Source of the DNA: Gemmatimonadales bacterium
GTDB taxonomy: Bacteria; Gemmatimonadota; Gemmatimonadetes; Palauibacterales; Palauibacteraceae
Reading direction: 5' to 3'
Length of the DNA stretch: 11,307 nucleotides
NCBI GenBank assembly: GCA_030636765.1
Contig: DAOVWI010000070.1
Span: forward strand, 1-11,307
Part shown: piece after piece, positions 1 through 5,709 of the stretch
Layout: each line of letters starts with the position of its first letter
How positions within the stretch are numbered: position 1 is the first letter of the stretch
Notes under the pieces: generated by a model
Databases searched by the model: none
What the model saw: the letters and a program-made list of their open reading frames with translations, nothing else
Told to the model about the DNA's origin: nothing
Made by a program: the position numbers and the translations under genes

Positions 1-671
1 CTTCCAAGCTGGTGTGGCTGGTCGGCGTGCTGTCCGTGCTGTCCGTGCTGGGGGTCAACCTGGGACCGGCACTCGCCGGCCTCGGAATCGCGGGATTCGT
101 GCTCGGGTTCGCCCTTCAGGATTCGCTCGCCAACTTCGCGGCCGGCTTGATGATCATGATCTACCGTCCCTTCGACGTCGGCGACCTCGTCACGGCAGCG
201 GGAGTCACGGGAACGGTCAAGGACCTGACACTCGTTTCGACGGTCATCACGACGCTGGACAATCAGCTCCTCATCGTGCCGAACGGGAAGATCTGGGGCG
301 ATGTGATCAATAACGTCACCGGGCAACGCGTACGCCGGGTCGACATGGTCTTCGGGATCGGCTACGAGGACGACATCGAGAAGGCTCAGCGCATCATGGA
401 AGACATCCTGACGTCCCACGCGCTCGTGCTGGACGATCCCGAGCCGGTGGTCAAGGTGCACAACCTTGGAGAATCGTCCGTGGACTTCATCTGCCGGCCC
501 TGGTGTAAAACCGATGATTACTGGGACGTCCACTGGGACGTCACCCGGGCCGTGAAGCAGCGCTTCGACGAGGAGGGTGTCTCGATACCGTTTCCGCAGC
601 GGGACGTACACGTGTACACCGCAGGCCAGCCGGCGGCAGTCGAGTCAGCCGGAGCGGAGACCGCCCGGTAA
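1..671 (+). CDS. MscS-family mechanosensitive channel, 5'-truncated by window edge
   Basis: This is the C-terminal part of a small-conductance mechanosensitive channel, an inner-membrane pore that releases solutes on osmotic downshock. The reading frame is open to the left edge, so the upstream membrane helices lie outside the window. What remains starts with a hydrophobic segment, then the Gly/Ala-rich pore helix typical of MscS TM3 (GIAGFVLGFALQDSLANF), then the beta-domain opening (YRPFDVGD) and VPNGKIWGDVINN. The alpha/beta cytoplasmic domain follows, and the protein ends near the usual C-terminal motif (VSIPFPQRDVHV), so the 3' end is intact apart from about 18 extra residues. The family is secure from these motifs; the exact subfamily cannot be judged without the N-terminus. 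The stop is TAA at 669-671. A gene remnant on the other strand begins about 45 bases downstream. Confidence 0.93.
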   Translation, partial: SKLVWLVGVLSVLSVLGVNLGPALAGLGIAGFVLGFALQDSLANFAAGLMIMIYRPFDVGDLVTAAGVTGTVKDLTLVSTVITTLDNQLLIVPNGKIWGDVINNVTGQRVRRVDMVFGIGYEDDIEKAQRIMEDILTSHALVLDDPEPVVKVHNLGESSVDFICRPWCKTDDYWDVHWDVTRAVKQRFDEEGVSIPFPQRDVHVYTAGQPAAVESAGAETAR

Positions 672-715
672 GCTCGCGGCCGGCGCACAAGCCTGCCCGG
701 GCGACGGGAATCGCG

Positions 716-1329
716 GTCGTAATAGCTGCTGGACGCGCGAACCCAGATCTCGAGACCCGCCAGATCGGCCTGAGCCGTCAACGGGGTCCGTCCGGCCCGG
801 TGATCACGAGCTCCTGTACGTCGGTGAAGCTCGGGTTGGTGAAGTCCACCAGCGCCAGGCGGTTCTCGGTGATGGTGAGATTGCCGACTGCCACGTCACC
901 CAGTCCTTCCACCAAGAAGGGAAGGGGCTGATCACGTCGCACCGGTATGATGACGACCGAGATCCGCTTTTCTTCGGCTCTTAGTCTCTGATTCAGGAAA
1001 CGTTCGAGCACCGGTGCATACTCGGCGATGATCCCGCGCTCACGAGCCCCATCGACGAAGTACTGAGTTGGGCTGTAGACGGTCAGGAGCCGCAGGAACC
1101 CCCGTTCGGCCATGCCGTCCAGGTCACCCGTCCACTTGGACAGCCGCTGGATGCGAAGCCAGGGGTCTTGCTCCTCCGCCGGCGTAGCTGCTCCGATGCC
1201 TGTCGAATCGGACGCTGCGGACGCCATGTCCGGGCTTGAGTCATCCGAAGATCGCGAGTCGGAACAGCCGATCATCGTTATCGCCAGAGCCGTGGCCAAC
1301 ATCCGCACCGTCAAAGGCCGGCTTCTCAC
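716..1329 (-). pseudogene. Remnant of MltF-like lipoprotein (SBP_bac_3 domain), frameshifted and truncated
   Basis: The frame begins with GTG at 1329, which overlaps the higA stop as GTGA and has GAGGAG about four bases upstream. The N-terminus looks like a lipoprotein signal: basic residues, LATALAITMIGC, then a Ser/Asp-rich linker. The next part resembles the substrate-binding-like N-terminal domain of MltF-type lytic transglycosylases (GFLRLLTVYSPTQYFVDG, then VGNLTITENRLALVDFTNP and VQELVITGP). The frame hits TGA at 778-780. Family-like sequence continues in another frame from about 790 to 716 (LTAQADLAGLEIWVRASSSYY) and then stops. The rest of the domain and the whole transglycosylase domain are missing. 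I infer a frameshift plus a 3' deletion. The assignment rests on remembered family motifs and no search was run. Confidence 0.72.
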
Positions 1330-1634
1330 GCAGCTCCTCGGATCGCCCTGATCCTCTTTAGCGCGTCCGCGCCCTTCCGGTAGGCATCGTAGAGGTCGCA
1401 GGCACGCTGCATGTTGAGCCAAAGGTCCGGGGTCGTCTGGAACAGCTTCGCGAGCCGGAGCGCCGTGTCGGGCGTGATCCCGCGCCGGCCGTTTACCAGA
1501 TCGTTCACGCGCTGGAACGGCACGCCGATCGCGGCGGCGAGCTGGGTCTGCGTCATCTCTAGCGGCTCCAGGAACTCCTCGCGGAGCAGCTCGCCTGGAT
1601 GTGGCGGCGCCCTGTGTGTCGGTATCCTGACCAT
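1326..1634 (-). CDS. higA: HigA-type antitoxin (XRE-family HTH)
   Basis: This is a 102-residue antitoxin of the HigA family, which neutralises HigB and represses the shared promoter. The family opening HPGELLREEFLEPL is at residues 12-25. A helix-turn-helix follows at about 27-51 (MTQTQLAAAIGVPFQRVNDLVNGRRG), then the characteristic ITPDTALRLAKLF and LWLNMQ segment. The start at 1634 is chosen because AAGGGGAAG lies just upstream and the length is typical. It follows higB on the same strand with a 27-base gap, the usual toxin-first order of higBA. Its stop overlaps the GTG start of the MltF-like remnant by four bases, so that gene was translationally coupled to the module. Confidence 0.93.
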   Translation of the reverse strand: MVRIPTHRAPPHPGELLREEFLEPLEMTQTQLAAAIGVPFQRVNDLVNGRRGITPDTALRLAKLFQTTPDLWLNMQRACDLYDAYRKGADALKRIRAIRGAA

Positions 1635-1661
1635 CGTCTTCCCCTTTCCTTTTGGGTCCCT

Positions 1662-1955
1662 TCAGTGGTAGTCCACGACGCCCACATCCTCGGGACCGAC
1701 GTCCGTCCACCGAAAGCAGATCCGGTACTGATCGTTTATCCTGATGCTGTGCTGGCCCTTCCGATCGCCCTTGAGGGCTTCCAGCCGGTTGCCGGGCACG
1801 TTCCCCACGTCGGAGAGATCTGCCGCATAGTCCAAGAGTGAGAGCTTGTTCAGGGCCCGCTTCCAGAGCTCGCGCGGAAGTGTGCGACGGGACACCTTCG
1901 AATTGCGGCCGTTGAACAGATCCTCGGTTCCCATATCTGCGAATGACCGTATCAT
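1662..1955 (-). CDS. higB: HigB-type toxin (RelE/ParE superfamily mRNA interferase)
   Basis: This is a 97-residue toxin of the HigB family, whose members cut mRNA on the ribosome. It carries the family features MIRSFAD at the start, LWKRALNKLSLLDYA, the NRLEALKGDRKGQHSIRINDQ stretch with basic residues, YRICFRW, and a C-terminal VDYH. The start at 1955 is preferred over an in-frame ATG at 1973, because MIRSFAD is the usual HigB N-terminus and the predicted -10 box lies between the two, at 1964-1969. With that promoter the transcript would begin within a base or two of the ATG, so the gene is probably read from a leaderless or nearly leaderless mRNA. All expected core motifs are present, so the toxin looks intact. 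Confidence 0.92.
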   Translation of the reverse strand: MIRSFADMGTEDLFNGRNSKVSRRTLPRELWKRALNKLSLLDYAADLSDVGNVPGNRLEALKGDRKGQHSIRINDQYRICFRWTDVGPEDVGVVDYH

Positions 1956-1963
1956 ACAGTAGC

Positions 1964-1992
1964 ATAATAGCACAGCTATCGTATTATATCAA
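1964..1992 (-). promoter_or_regulatory. higBA promoter (-35 TTGATA, -10 TATTAT)
   Basis: On the minus strand, TTGATA (1987-1992) and TATTAT (1964-1969) are separated by exactly 17 bases, a strong sigma-70-type promoter. Only eight bases separate the -10 box from the higB ATG. The local sequence is much more AT-rich than the surrounding DNA. Position and spacing are seen directly; use as a promoter is inferred. Confidence 0.75.
1967..1979. promoter_or_regulatory. Candidate HigA operator (ATAGC-N3-GCTAT)
   Basis: A perfect 5-bp inverted repeat with a 3-bp centre sits in the spacer of the higBA promoter and overlaps the -10 box. HigA proteins bind short dyads in their own promoters, so this is the natural operator candidate. 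The arms are short, so chance cannot be excluded. Confidence 0.45.
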
Positions 1993-2198
1993 GGCACCCC
2001 AATAAAACGTAAGGCCTGGAACGGAAGCAACCGCTGCCTTCACGCGTCTCCCCCCGAGGAAAGTCCCCACACCTGGTGGCAAGATCCTCCCGACAGACGA
2101 GCCAGGTCACGACGATTACCATTGAACTGACCGTGCCTTCCGACCATACAGATCCGGAACGAGAACCTCTCGTCCACGCCCGGCACAGGTGAGATCAG
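1993..2198. other. Intergenic stretch with RNase P RNA-like motif and a weak plus-strand promoter
   Basis: No coding frame is convincing here. GAGGAAAGTCC at 2056-2066 equals the conserved core near the 5' side of bacterial RNase P RNA, and GACAGA with a nearby GCC lies about 30 bases later. The 300 or more bases expected of a functional rnpB are absent, so this is at most a relic or a chance match. ACCTGG and CCAGGT form a 6-bp inverted repeat with a 25-base loop just after the motif. A weak promoter candidate for the next gene is TTGAAC (2122-2127) with CATACA (2145-2150) at 17-bp spacing. Confidence 0.25.
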
Positions 2199-2429
2199 AT
2201 GAAGCCGTTTACCTCCCTATCAGTCTTTCTGCTCGCGCTCATTGCCTTCGGCCACCTGCTGCGGGTTCTGACCCGCTGGGAGATTATCATCAACGCGACG
2301 GTCATTCCGATGTGGCCCAGCGTGCTTGTCTTCCTGGTATTCGGCGGGCTGGCCGTCATGCTCTGGCGGGAAGCAAAGCGAGCGACGGTGGGTGACATCC
2401 TTGAGGCGGTCGAGCGACTCAAGGCTTGA
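2199..2429 (+). CDS. Small two-TM membrane protein, function unknown
   Basis: This 76-residue protein has two hydrophobic helices, roughly residues 5-22 and 36-55, around a short loop containing RWEIIINATVIPMW. A charged C-terminal tail ends in a short amphipathic helix (VGDILEAVERLKA). The pattern, with Trp and Pro before the second helix and LAVMLWREA at its end, resembles a widespread family of small uncharacterised inner-membrane proteins in GC-rich bacteria. I know no function for them. The start ATG has AGGTGAG about five bases upstream. It lies 124 bases before the DUF411 gene on the same strand; nothing ties the two together functionally. Confidence 0.75.
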   Translation: MKPFTSLSVFLLALIAFGHLLRVLTRWEIIINATVIPMWPSVLVFLVFGGLAVMLWREAKRATVGDILEAVERLKA

Positions 2430-2552
2430 CACACGGTTCCCCAACCCACCGCTCAAGCGCCCTCTAAAGAGACCTTAACCTAGCTTTGAGACGGACTTAA
2501 CGAGGCCTAGCGTACCGTTGCGCTCAAAACAGGGTCAGACAGGAGTCGTGAG

Positions 2553-3041
2553 ATGAAGAAGAGGAACATCGTCGGAATCGGAACCGTCTTCGTTGCTGCT
2601 GCGGCCGTCGGGGCCTTCAGCATGCTTTCCGAAGGGGAGAACGGACCGGCAGGCCAGTCGCTCTCGGATGCGGCGCCCGAGATCGTCGTCTACAAGGGGC
2701 CGCAGTGCGGTTGCTGCGACAAGTGGGCCGAGCACCTGGACGCGGCAGGTTTCAAGGTCTCGGTGAAGGAGGTCGACAACCTCCAGCCGATCAAGGCCCG
2801 GTACGGCATCGGGCCGCAACTGTCCTCGTGTCACACGGCGGTCGTCGAGCGTTATGCGATCGAGGGGCACGTGCCCGCGGACGATATCCTGCGCCTGCTC
2901 AGGGAACGTCCTGCGGTCACCGGGCTCACAGTGCCCGGCATGCCGATCGGCTCCCCAGGGATGGAGGAAGGACCCAAGGAGGCATATGACGTCCTGACGT
3001 TCGACGCGTCCGGCAGGACGGCGGTGTACACTCGCCGCTGA
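2553..3041 (+). CDS. DUF411 (CopG-like) periplasmic metal-binding protein
   Basis: This 162-residue protein begins with a basic N-terminus and a hydrophobic segment at about residues 6-24, a signal peptide or membrane anchor. The DUF411 domain follows: a thioredoxin-like strand and the Cys-rich motif CGCC at 52-55, SCHT at 92-95, EGHVP at 104-108, and a Met/Pro-rich MPIGSPGME at 130-138. DUF411 proteins occur in copper-resistance loci, and the CopG members bind copper through the conserved Cys, His and Met residues, all of which are present here. A role in periplasmic copper handling is therefore likely. The start has AGGAG about 12 bases upstream, with GTGAG directly before it. A good Shine-Dalgarno and ATG follow immediately after the stop, but lead only to a very short frame. 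Confidence 0.9.
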   Translation: MKKRNIVGIGTVFVAAAAVGAFSMLSEGENGPAGQSLSDAAPEIVVYKGPQCGCCDKWAEHLDAAGFKVSVKEVDNLQPIKARYGIGPQLSSCHTAVVERYAIEGHVPADDILRLLRERPAVTGLTVPGMPIGSPGMEEGPKEAYDVLTFDASGRTAVYTRR

Positions 3042-3051
3042 GGAGGCCATC

Positions 3052-3135
3052 ATGTCCTGGCGGGGAGTCAATCGAGGAGTCCCGACGGGGGAAAGACACC
3101 GAACCAGTCTCTCTCCATCTGCTTCAGGAGGGTGA
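3052..3135 (+). pseudogene. 27-codon frame behind a strong RBS; possible stub of a lost gene
   Basis: AGGAGG (3041-3046) directly follows the DUF411 stop and lies five bases before ATG at 3052, an excellent ribosome binding site. The frame runs only 27 codons, has no recognisable motif, and enters the 3' end of the convergent gene at 3068. The likeliest reading is that a second gene of the operon began here and was cut off when the downstream DNA was replaced. Chance, or a genuine small protein, is also possible. Confidence 0.3.
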
Positions 3136-3676
3136 CTAGAAGCTGCTTCCTCGGCTGCTCTTCGGTTTCCTCCGCCAGGTCGAGGGCCGCCCGGACGAGG
3201 ATCGTGCGCGTGAGCACGGCGTCCCGCTTGGTGGCGTACTTCACGGCCCGCCCGACTACCTCCTCCACGGTCTCTTCCAGGGCGCGGCGCAGTTCGCGTC
3301 CGATGAGGCCCGGGAATGGCGCGTACGCCTCCTCGGGGTGCCCCGAGATGACCTTCCTGACCAGCTCGCTCCGAGCCGCCCTCGGCGTCATCCCGCCTTG
3401 CACCCTGACGGTGATTCCGATCAGCGCCTTTCCCCCGAAGGCGATCACCAGGCCGACGAAAAGGCCCGAGAGGGCGATCAGCGCGACGAACATCCGGATT
3501 TCACGAGCCTCGTGGCCCGCTTCCTCGGCCTCGGATGCGGGAAGCTCCTGTCGATCCAGCCGAGCGTTCTCGGAGGCCTCGGCATGAGGGTGTATGGCGA
3601 AGAAGATCGAGCCTGTCGCCAGGAGGGCCAGAAACGGAAGGAGCAGCTTGCCCTTGCTTCTCGGTCCAGCGAACAT
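3068..3676 (-). CDS. Two-TM protein with helical C-terminal domain, unrecognised
   Basis: I do not recognise this 202-residue protein. A hydrophobic segment at about residues 11-28 after a basic start may be a signal anchor. A charged Glu/Ala-rich stretch follows, then a clear TM helix at about 62-82. The remaining 120 residues are predicted soluble and largely helical, with two acid-rich stretches (RRALEETVEEVVGRAVKYA and DLAEETEEQ) and no cysteines. It starts 37 bases after vapC on the same strand, so it may be read with vapBC, although GAGG a few bases before its ATG gives it its own binding site. It converges with the DUF411 gene. Base composition and frame openness support a real gene, but no function can be proposed. 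Confidence 0.65.
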   Translation of the reverse strand: MFAGPRSKGKLLLPFLALLATGSIFFAIHPHAEASENARLDRQELPASEAEEAGHEAREIRMFVALIALSGLFVGLVIAFGGKALIGITVRVQGGMTPRAARSELVRKVISGHPEEAYAPFPGLIGRELRRALEETVEEVVGRAVKYATKRDAVLTRTILVRAALDLAEETEEQPRKQLLVTLLKQMERDWFGVFPPSGLLD

Positions 3677-3713
3677 GAGAGCCTCAACGGTGCGTGTACA
3701 ACCACCGTGGAAG

Positions 3714-4157
3714 CTATTCGATGGGAGTGTCGGGGCAAAGCCGGAAGGGGTTGAATACCCGCAGATGGCCGAAGCGTCGGCGGTGCTGAAAGTCCTCTGA
3801 CAGCAGGCGGTCCGCCCCTGAGTCTATTGCGGCCTGAACGATGAGGGCGTCCCAGAACGACAGGTGGTGTCGACGCTCGAGCTCGACGGCCGAGAGGATG
3901 GAGTCTCCGGTGTTCACCACGACCTCCCAAGTCATGTAGTCTTCCAGGACGCTGCGGGCTTCGCGCCTCGAGATGGGGTGGGCGGCCCTGCGCCGAACGT
4001 TGATGTAGAACTCCTGGAGCACCTGAGTGCTCAGCACGCCGGAGCGGTTCTCCCACAGCTCTGCGACGAGCCGACGAGCCTGATCGAACTTCGCGCCGGC
4101 TCCGCGGTCGTGGGCGTAGACCAGGATGTTCGTGTCGACGAAGGCCTTACCGGTCAT
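3714..4157 (-). CDS. vapC: VapC-type toxin (PIN-domain ribonuclease)
   Basis: This 147-residue PIN-domain protein would act as a Mg-dependent ribonuclease toxin. The acidic catalytic set is complete: D8 in FVDTNILVYA, E49 in STQVLQEF, D103 in SFWDALIVQAA, and D122 (or E121) in LLSEDF. The hydrophobic strand openings and the C-terminal RVFNPF are also usual for the family. The ATG at 4155-4157 lies inside the end of vapB, giving an 11-base overlap and strong translational coupling. Length and motifs are normal, so the toxin should be functional. The target RNA cannot be told from sequence. Confidence 0.92.
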   Translation of the reverse strand: MTGKAFVDTNILVYAHDRGAGAKFDQARRLVAELWENRSGVLSTQVLQEFYINVRRRAAHPISRREARSVLEDYMTWEVVVNTGDSILSAVELERRHHLSFWDALIVQAAIDSGADRLLSEDFQHRRRFGHLRVFNPFRLCPDTPIE

Positions 4158-4380
4158 GGAGTTCGTCCCGATCCTGCGGGGGAGTCCACCCGAGGTCGTA
4201 GCCCTTCTCGATTCTTCGGAGCGCCCGCCTGCGCGCTGCCTCGTACGCCTTCTCTGCGCGCACCAACGCCTCGAGCTGCGTCGCCAGCATTCTGCTCACC
4301 GATGTTCCGCGCTTGGCAGCCAGGATTCTGGCCTCACGAATGAGCTGCTGCTCCATTCTCAGAGTGATGTTGGTCTTCAT
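4147..4380 (-). CDS. vapB: VapB-type antitoxin (ribbon-helix-helix)
   Basis: This is a 77-residue antitoxin partner of the PIN toxin that follows. The N-terminus MKTNITLRMEQQLIREARILA has the beta-strand plus helix pattern of ribbon-helix-helix DNA-binding proteins, followed by GTSVSRMLATQLEALV. The C-terminal part is basic and ends with aromatic, Pro-containing residues (GYDLGWTPPQ), which usually contact the toxin. The start at 4380 is preferred over an upstream ATG at 4452, because GAGGGTGGG lies just before it and the extra 24 residues have no RHH character and cover the probable operator repeats. The stop overlaps vapC by 11 bases. Confidence 0.88.
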   Translation of the reverse strand: MKTNITLRMEQQLIREARILAAKRGTSVSRMLATQLEALVRAEKAYEAARRRALRRIEKGYDLGWTPPQDRDELHDR

Positions 4381-4413
4381 CCCACCCTCAATCTTGCGCC
4401 GGCGCCGCTCAGT

Positions 4414-4447
4414 GCACGTTGCTACGTGCTGCACAGTATTACGTGCT
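4414..4447. promoter_or_regulatory. Candidate VapB operator repeats
   Basis: GCACGT-TGCT-ACGTGC (4414-4429) is a perfect 6-bp inverted repeat. TACGTGCT occurs at 4423-4430 and again at 4440-4447, 17 bases apart. Repeated short sites of this kind upstream of vapB fit binding by an RHH antitoxin. No clear -35 and -10 pair was identified for vapBC; TAATAC on the minus strand between the repeats could be a -10. Confidence 0.4.
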
Positions 4448-4554
4448 ACCAAGCGGCGGGTTCCAGGGTCGCGAGCTTACGGCCAACGCGACGTCGTTGT
4501 CGCCCTGGGGGTTTCTGCTGGCGGGCTCTGGAACCGGGAACACGAGCGGGGTGC

Positions 4555-4583
4555 TTGAGGTTATACCCCACGGGGTATATACT
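4555..4583 (+). promoter_or_regulatory. mer operon promoter (-35 TTGAGG, -10 TATACT)
   Basis: TTGAGG at 4555-4560 and TATACT at 4578-4583 are spaced by exactly 17 bases. Transcription would start near 4590, about 60 bases before the csoR ATG. The 17-bp spacing is that of an ordinary repressed promoter, unlike the 19-20 bp spacer of MerR-activated promoters, which agrees with the regulator found downstream. Confidence 0.75.
4562..4579. promoter_or_regulatory. CsoR-type operator TATACCCC-AC-GGGGTATA
   Basis: This is a perfect 8-bp inverted repeat with a 2-bp centre. It fills the promoter spacer and reaches into the -10 box. CsoR-family repressors bind G/C tracts flanked by A/T, such as TACCC-N-GGGTA, and this site is an almost ideal form. 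Binding here would block RNA polymerase directly. The palindrome is seen; the cognate protein is inferred from the adjacent gene. Confidence 0.82.
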
Positions 4584-4649
4584 GTGAAGGCGGTATCCGA
4601 GACGGAGTTGGGTAGTTCACCGGGAGCCGGAGCAAGGAGTGGACAAAGG

Positions 4650-4952
4650 ATGATGCCGACGTGTGCACCGACGGTGTATCTGGATGAAGCCGTGGAGCGA
4701 GCGCTGACCAACCGCCTGAACCGTCTGGAAGGGCAGGTGAGGGGGATCAGCAGAATGCTTTCCGAGCACCAGAGCTGCGACGACATCCTCGTCCAGGTCG
4801 CGGCGGTGAAGAGCGCCGTGAACGGTGTGGCCCGGGCCTTGATCGAGGGACACATGGAAACATGCGTCCTCGAGCGCGTGAGGTCCGGAGAAGGCGAAGC
4901 AGCATTCGAAAGCCTAAAGGGCGCCCTCGGCCAGTACCTCCGGCACACGTAG
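4650..4952 (+). CDS. CsoR-family metal-sensing repressor heading the mer operon
   Basis: This is a 100-residue all-helical repressor of the CsoR/RcnR/FrmR (DUF156) family. The core NRLNRLEGQVRGISRML at residues 21-37 carries the conserved RLxRxEGQVRGI motif. The metal residues C43, H68 and C72 keep the spacing of the Cu(I) set of CsoR (C36, H61, C65 in the Mycobacterium protein). The residue before the first Cys is Ser instead of the second-shell Tyr, and there is an extra C5. The start at 4650 has AAGGAG ten bases upstream; ATG 4653 is an alternative. In-frame ATGs further upstream lie before the promoter and are excluded. merT follows after one base. The family is sure. The inducer, Cu(I) or Hg(II), cannot be read from the sequence, so no gene symbol is given. 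Confidence 0.92.
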   Translation: MMPTCAPTVYLDEAVERALTNRLNRLEGQVRGISRMLSEHQSCDDILVQVAAVKSAVNGVARALIEGHMETCVLERVRSGEGEAAFESLKGALGQYLRHT

Positions 4953-4953
4953 G

Positions 4954-5289
4954 ATGGTGCTTGTGAAGCCGGCACTCTCGACTCTCGGCGCCCTCGGGGC
5001 GGCGATCGCCTCTTCCCTCTGCTGCACCGGGCCCCTCCTGTATGTCGGTCTCGGCATCGGTGGGGCAGGGCTCGCGGGCACGTTCGAGCCGCTCAGGGCG
5101 TGGTTTCTCGGTGGGACCGCCCTGTTCCTGGCTGCGGGCTTCTACGGTACGTACGGGCGGCGCTTCCAGTGCGTCGCGGATGAGAAGGCGGAGAGGAAGC
5201 GCAGGCGCGACAGAATCAGGCTCTGGGTGGGAACCGCCTTCGTGGTCCTAGTCGCAACATTTCCGACCTGGTCCACCTGGCTTCTCTAG
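4954..5289 (+). CDS. merT: MerT-type mercuric ion transporter
   Basis: This 111-residue inner-membrane protein passes Hg(II) from MerP into the cytoplasm. It has three hydrophobic helices at about residues 9-34, 48-66 and 89-108. The first contains the vicinal pair C23-C24 in SSLCCTGPLLYVGLGIGG, matching the essential Cys pair and following GPL of MerT TM1. The FEPLR segment before TM2 also fits. Canonical MerT has two Cys in the cytoplasmic loop between TM2 and TM3; here the loop has only C73 and is unusually basic (AERKRRRDRIR). It begins one base after the csoR stop, so the two are almost certainly translated together. Fairly sure, from the helix pattern, Cys pair and operon. Confidence 0.88.
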   Translation: MVLVKPALSTLGALGAAIASSLCCTGPLLYVGLGIGGAGLAGTFEPLRAWFLGGTALFLAAGFYGTYGRRFQCVADEKAERKRRRDRIRLWVGTAFVVLVATFPTWSTWLL

Positions 5290-5312
5290 GAGCTCCTCTT
5301 AGGAAGGTGATG

Positions 5313-5699
5313 ATGAATCACGGGAAGAGCGCTTTTCTCCCGATCCTCACGCTGGCGCTGGCAACGGTCGCTTCGGCCGCGGCGTGCGGCGCCTCGGACG
5401 AGCGTGCCGCCGATGCGCGGCCGGCCGAGGAGGCCTCCGAGCTGCCCACCGAGCTGGTGGTCGCCGAATTCGACGTCGACGGAATGACCTGCGGGGGATG
5501 CGCGCTCGCCGCGGAGTTCGCGCTGAAGAAGCTGGATGGCGTGGTGGCCGCCGACGCGTCGTTCGACGAGGCGACCGGCGAGGGACGGTGCACGGTGAAG
5601 TACGATCCCGGCCTCGTGTCACCCGAGCAGATGGTGATCGCGATCACCGACGTGGGCTTCACGGCGACGCCGCGCGAGCCGGCAGCCGGCAAGAGCTAG
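5313..5699 (+). CDS. merP: MerP-like HMA-domain protein, probable lipoprotein
   Basis: This 128-residue exported protein binds Hg(II) and hands it to MerT. The N-terminus is hydrophobic (about residues 7-24) and ends in SAAAC, a weak lipobox with C25 as the possible lipidated residue. A linker rich in Ala, Glu and Asp at about 26-46 leads to the HMA domain, with the GMTCGGC motif holding C60 and C63. C93 is an additional Cys. Classical MerP is about 91 residues and soluble in the periplasm, so this form is longer and perhaps tethered to the membrane. The start at 5313 is chosen for AGGAAG six bases upstream; GTG 5307 and ATG 5310 are in frame just before it. It sits 23 bases after merT and 10 before merA. 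Confidence 0.87.
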   Translation: MNHGKSAFLPILTLALATVASAAACGASDERAADARPAEEASELPTELVVAEFDVDGMTCGGCALAAEFALKKLDGVVAADASFDEATGEGRCTVKYDPGLVSPEQMVIAITDVGFTATPREPAAGKS

Positions 5700-5709
5700 G
5701 GAGCGAGAG

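Noticed and set aside
1330..1965. Extension of the MltF-like frame upstream through higA and higB
   Set aside because: It is a shadow of the two toxin-antitoxin genes; the lipoprotein signal and RBS place the start at 1329.
4555..4583. MerR-type promoter for the mer operon
   Set aside because: The spacer is 17 bp, the dyad is a C/G-tract palindrome and no MerR gene is present, so the CsoR explanation fits better.
4419..4649. N-terminal extension of the csoR frame starting at 4419
   Set aside because: It would be translated from upstream of the promoter and operator at 4555-4583, and the residues have no family character. ATG 4650 has a good RBS.
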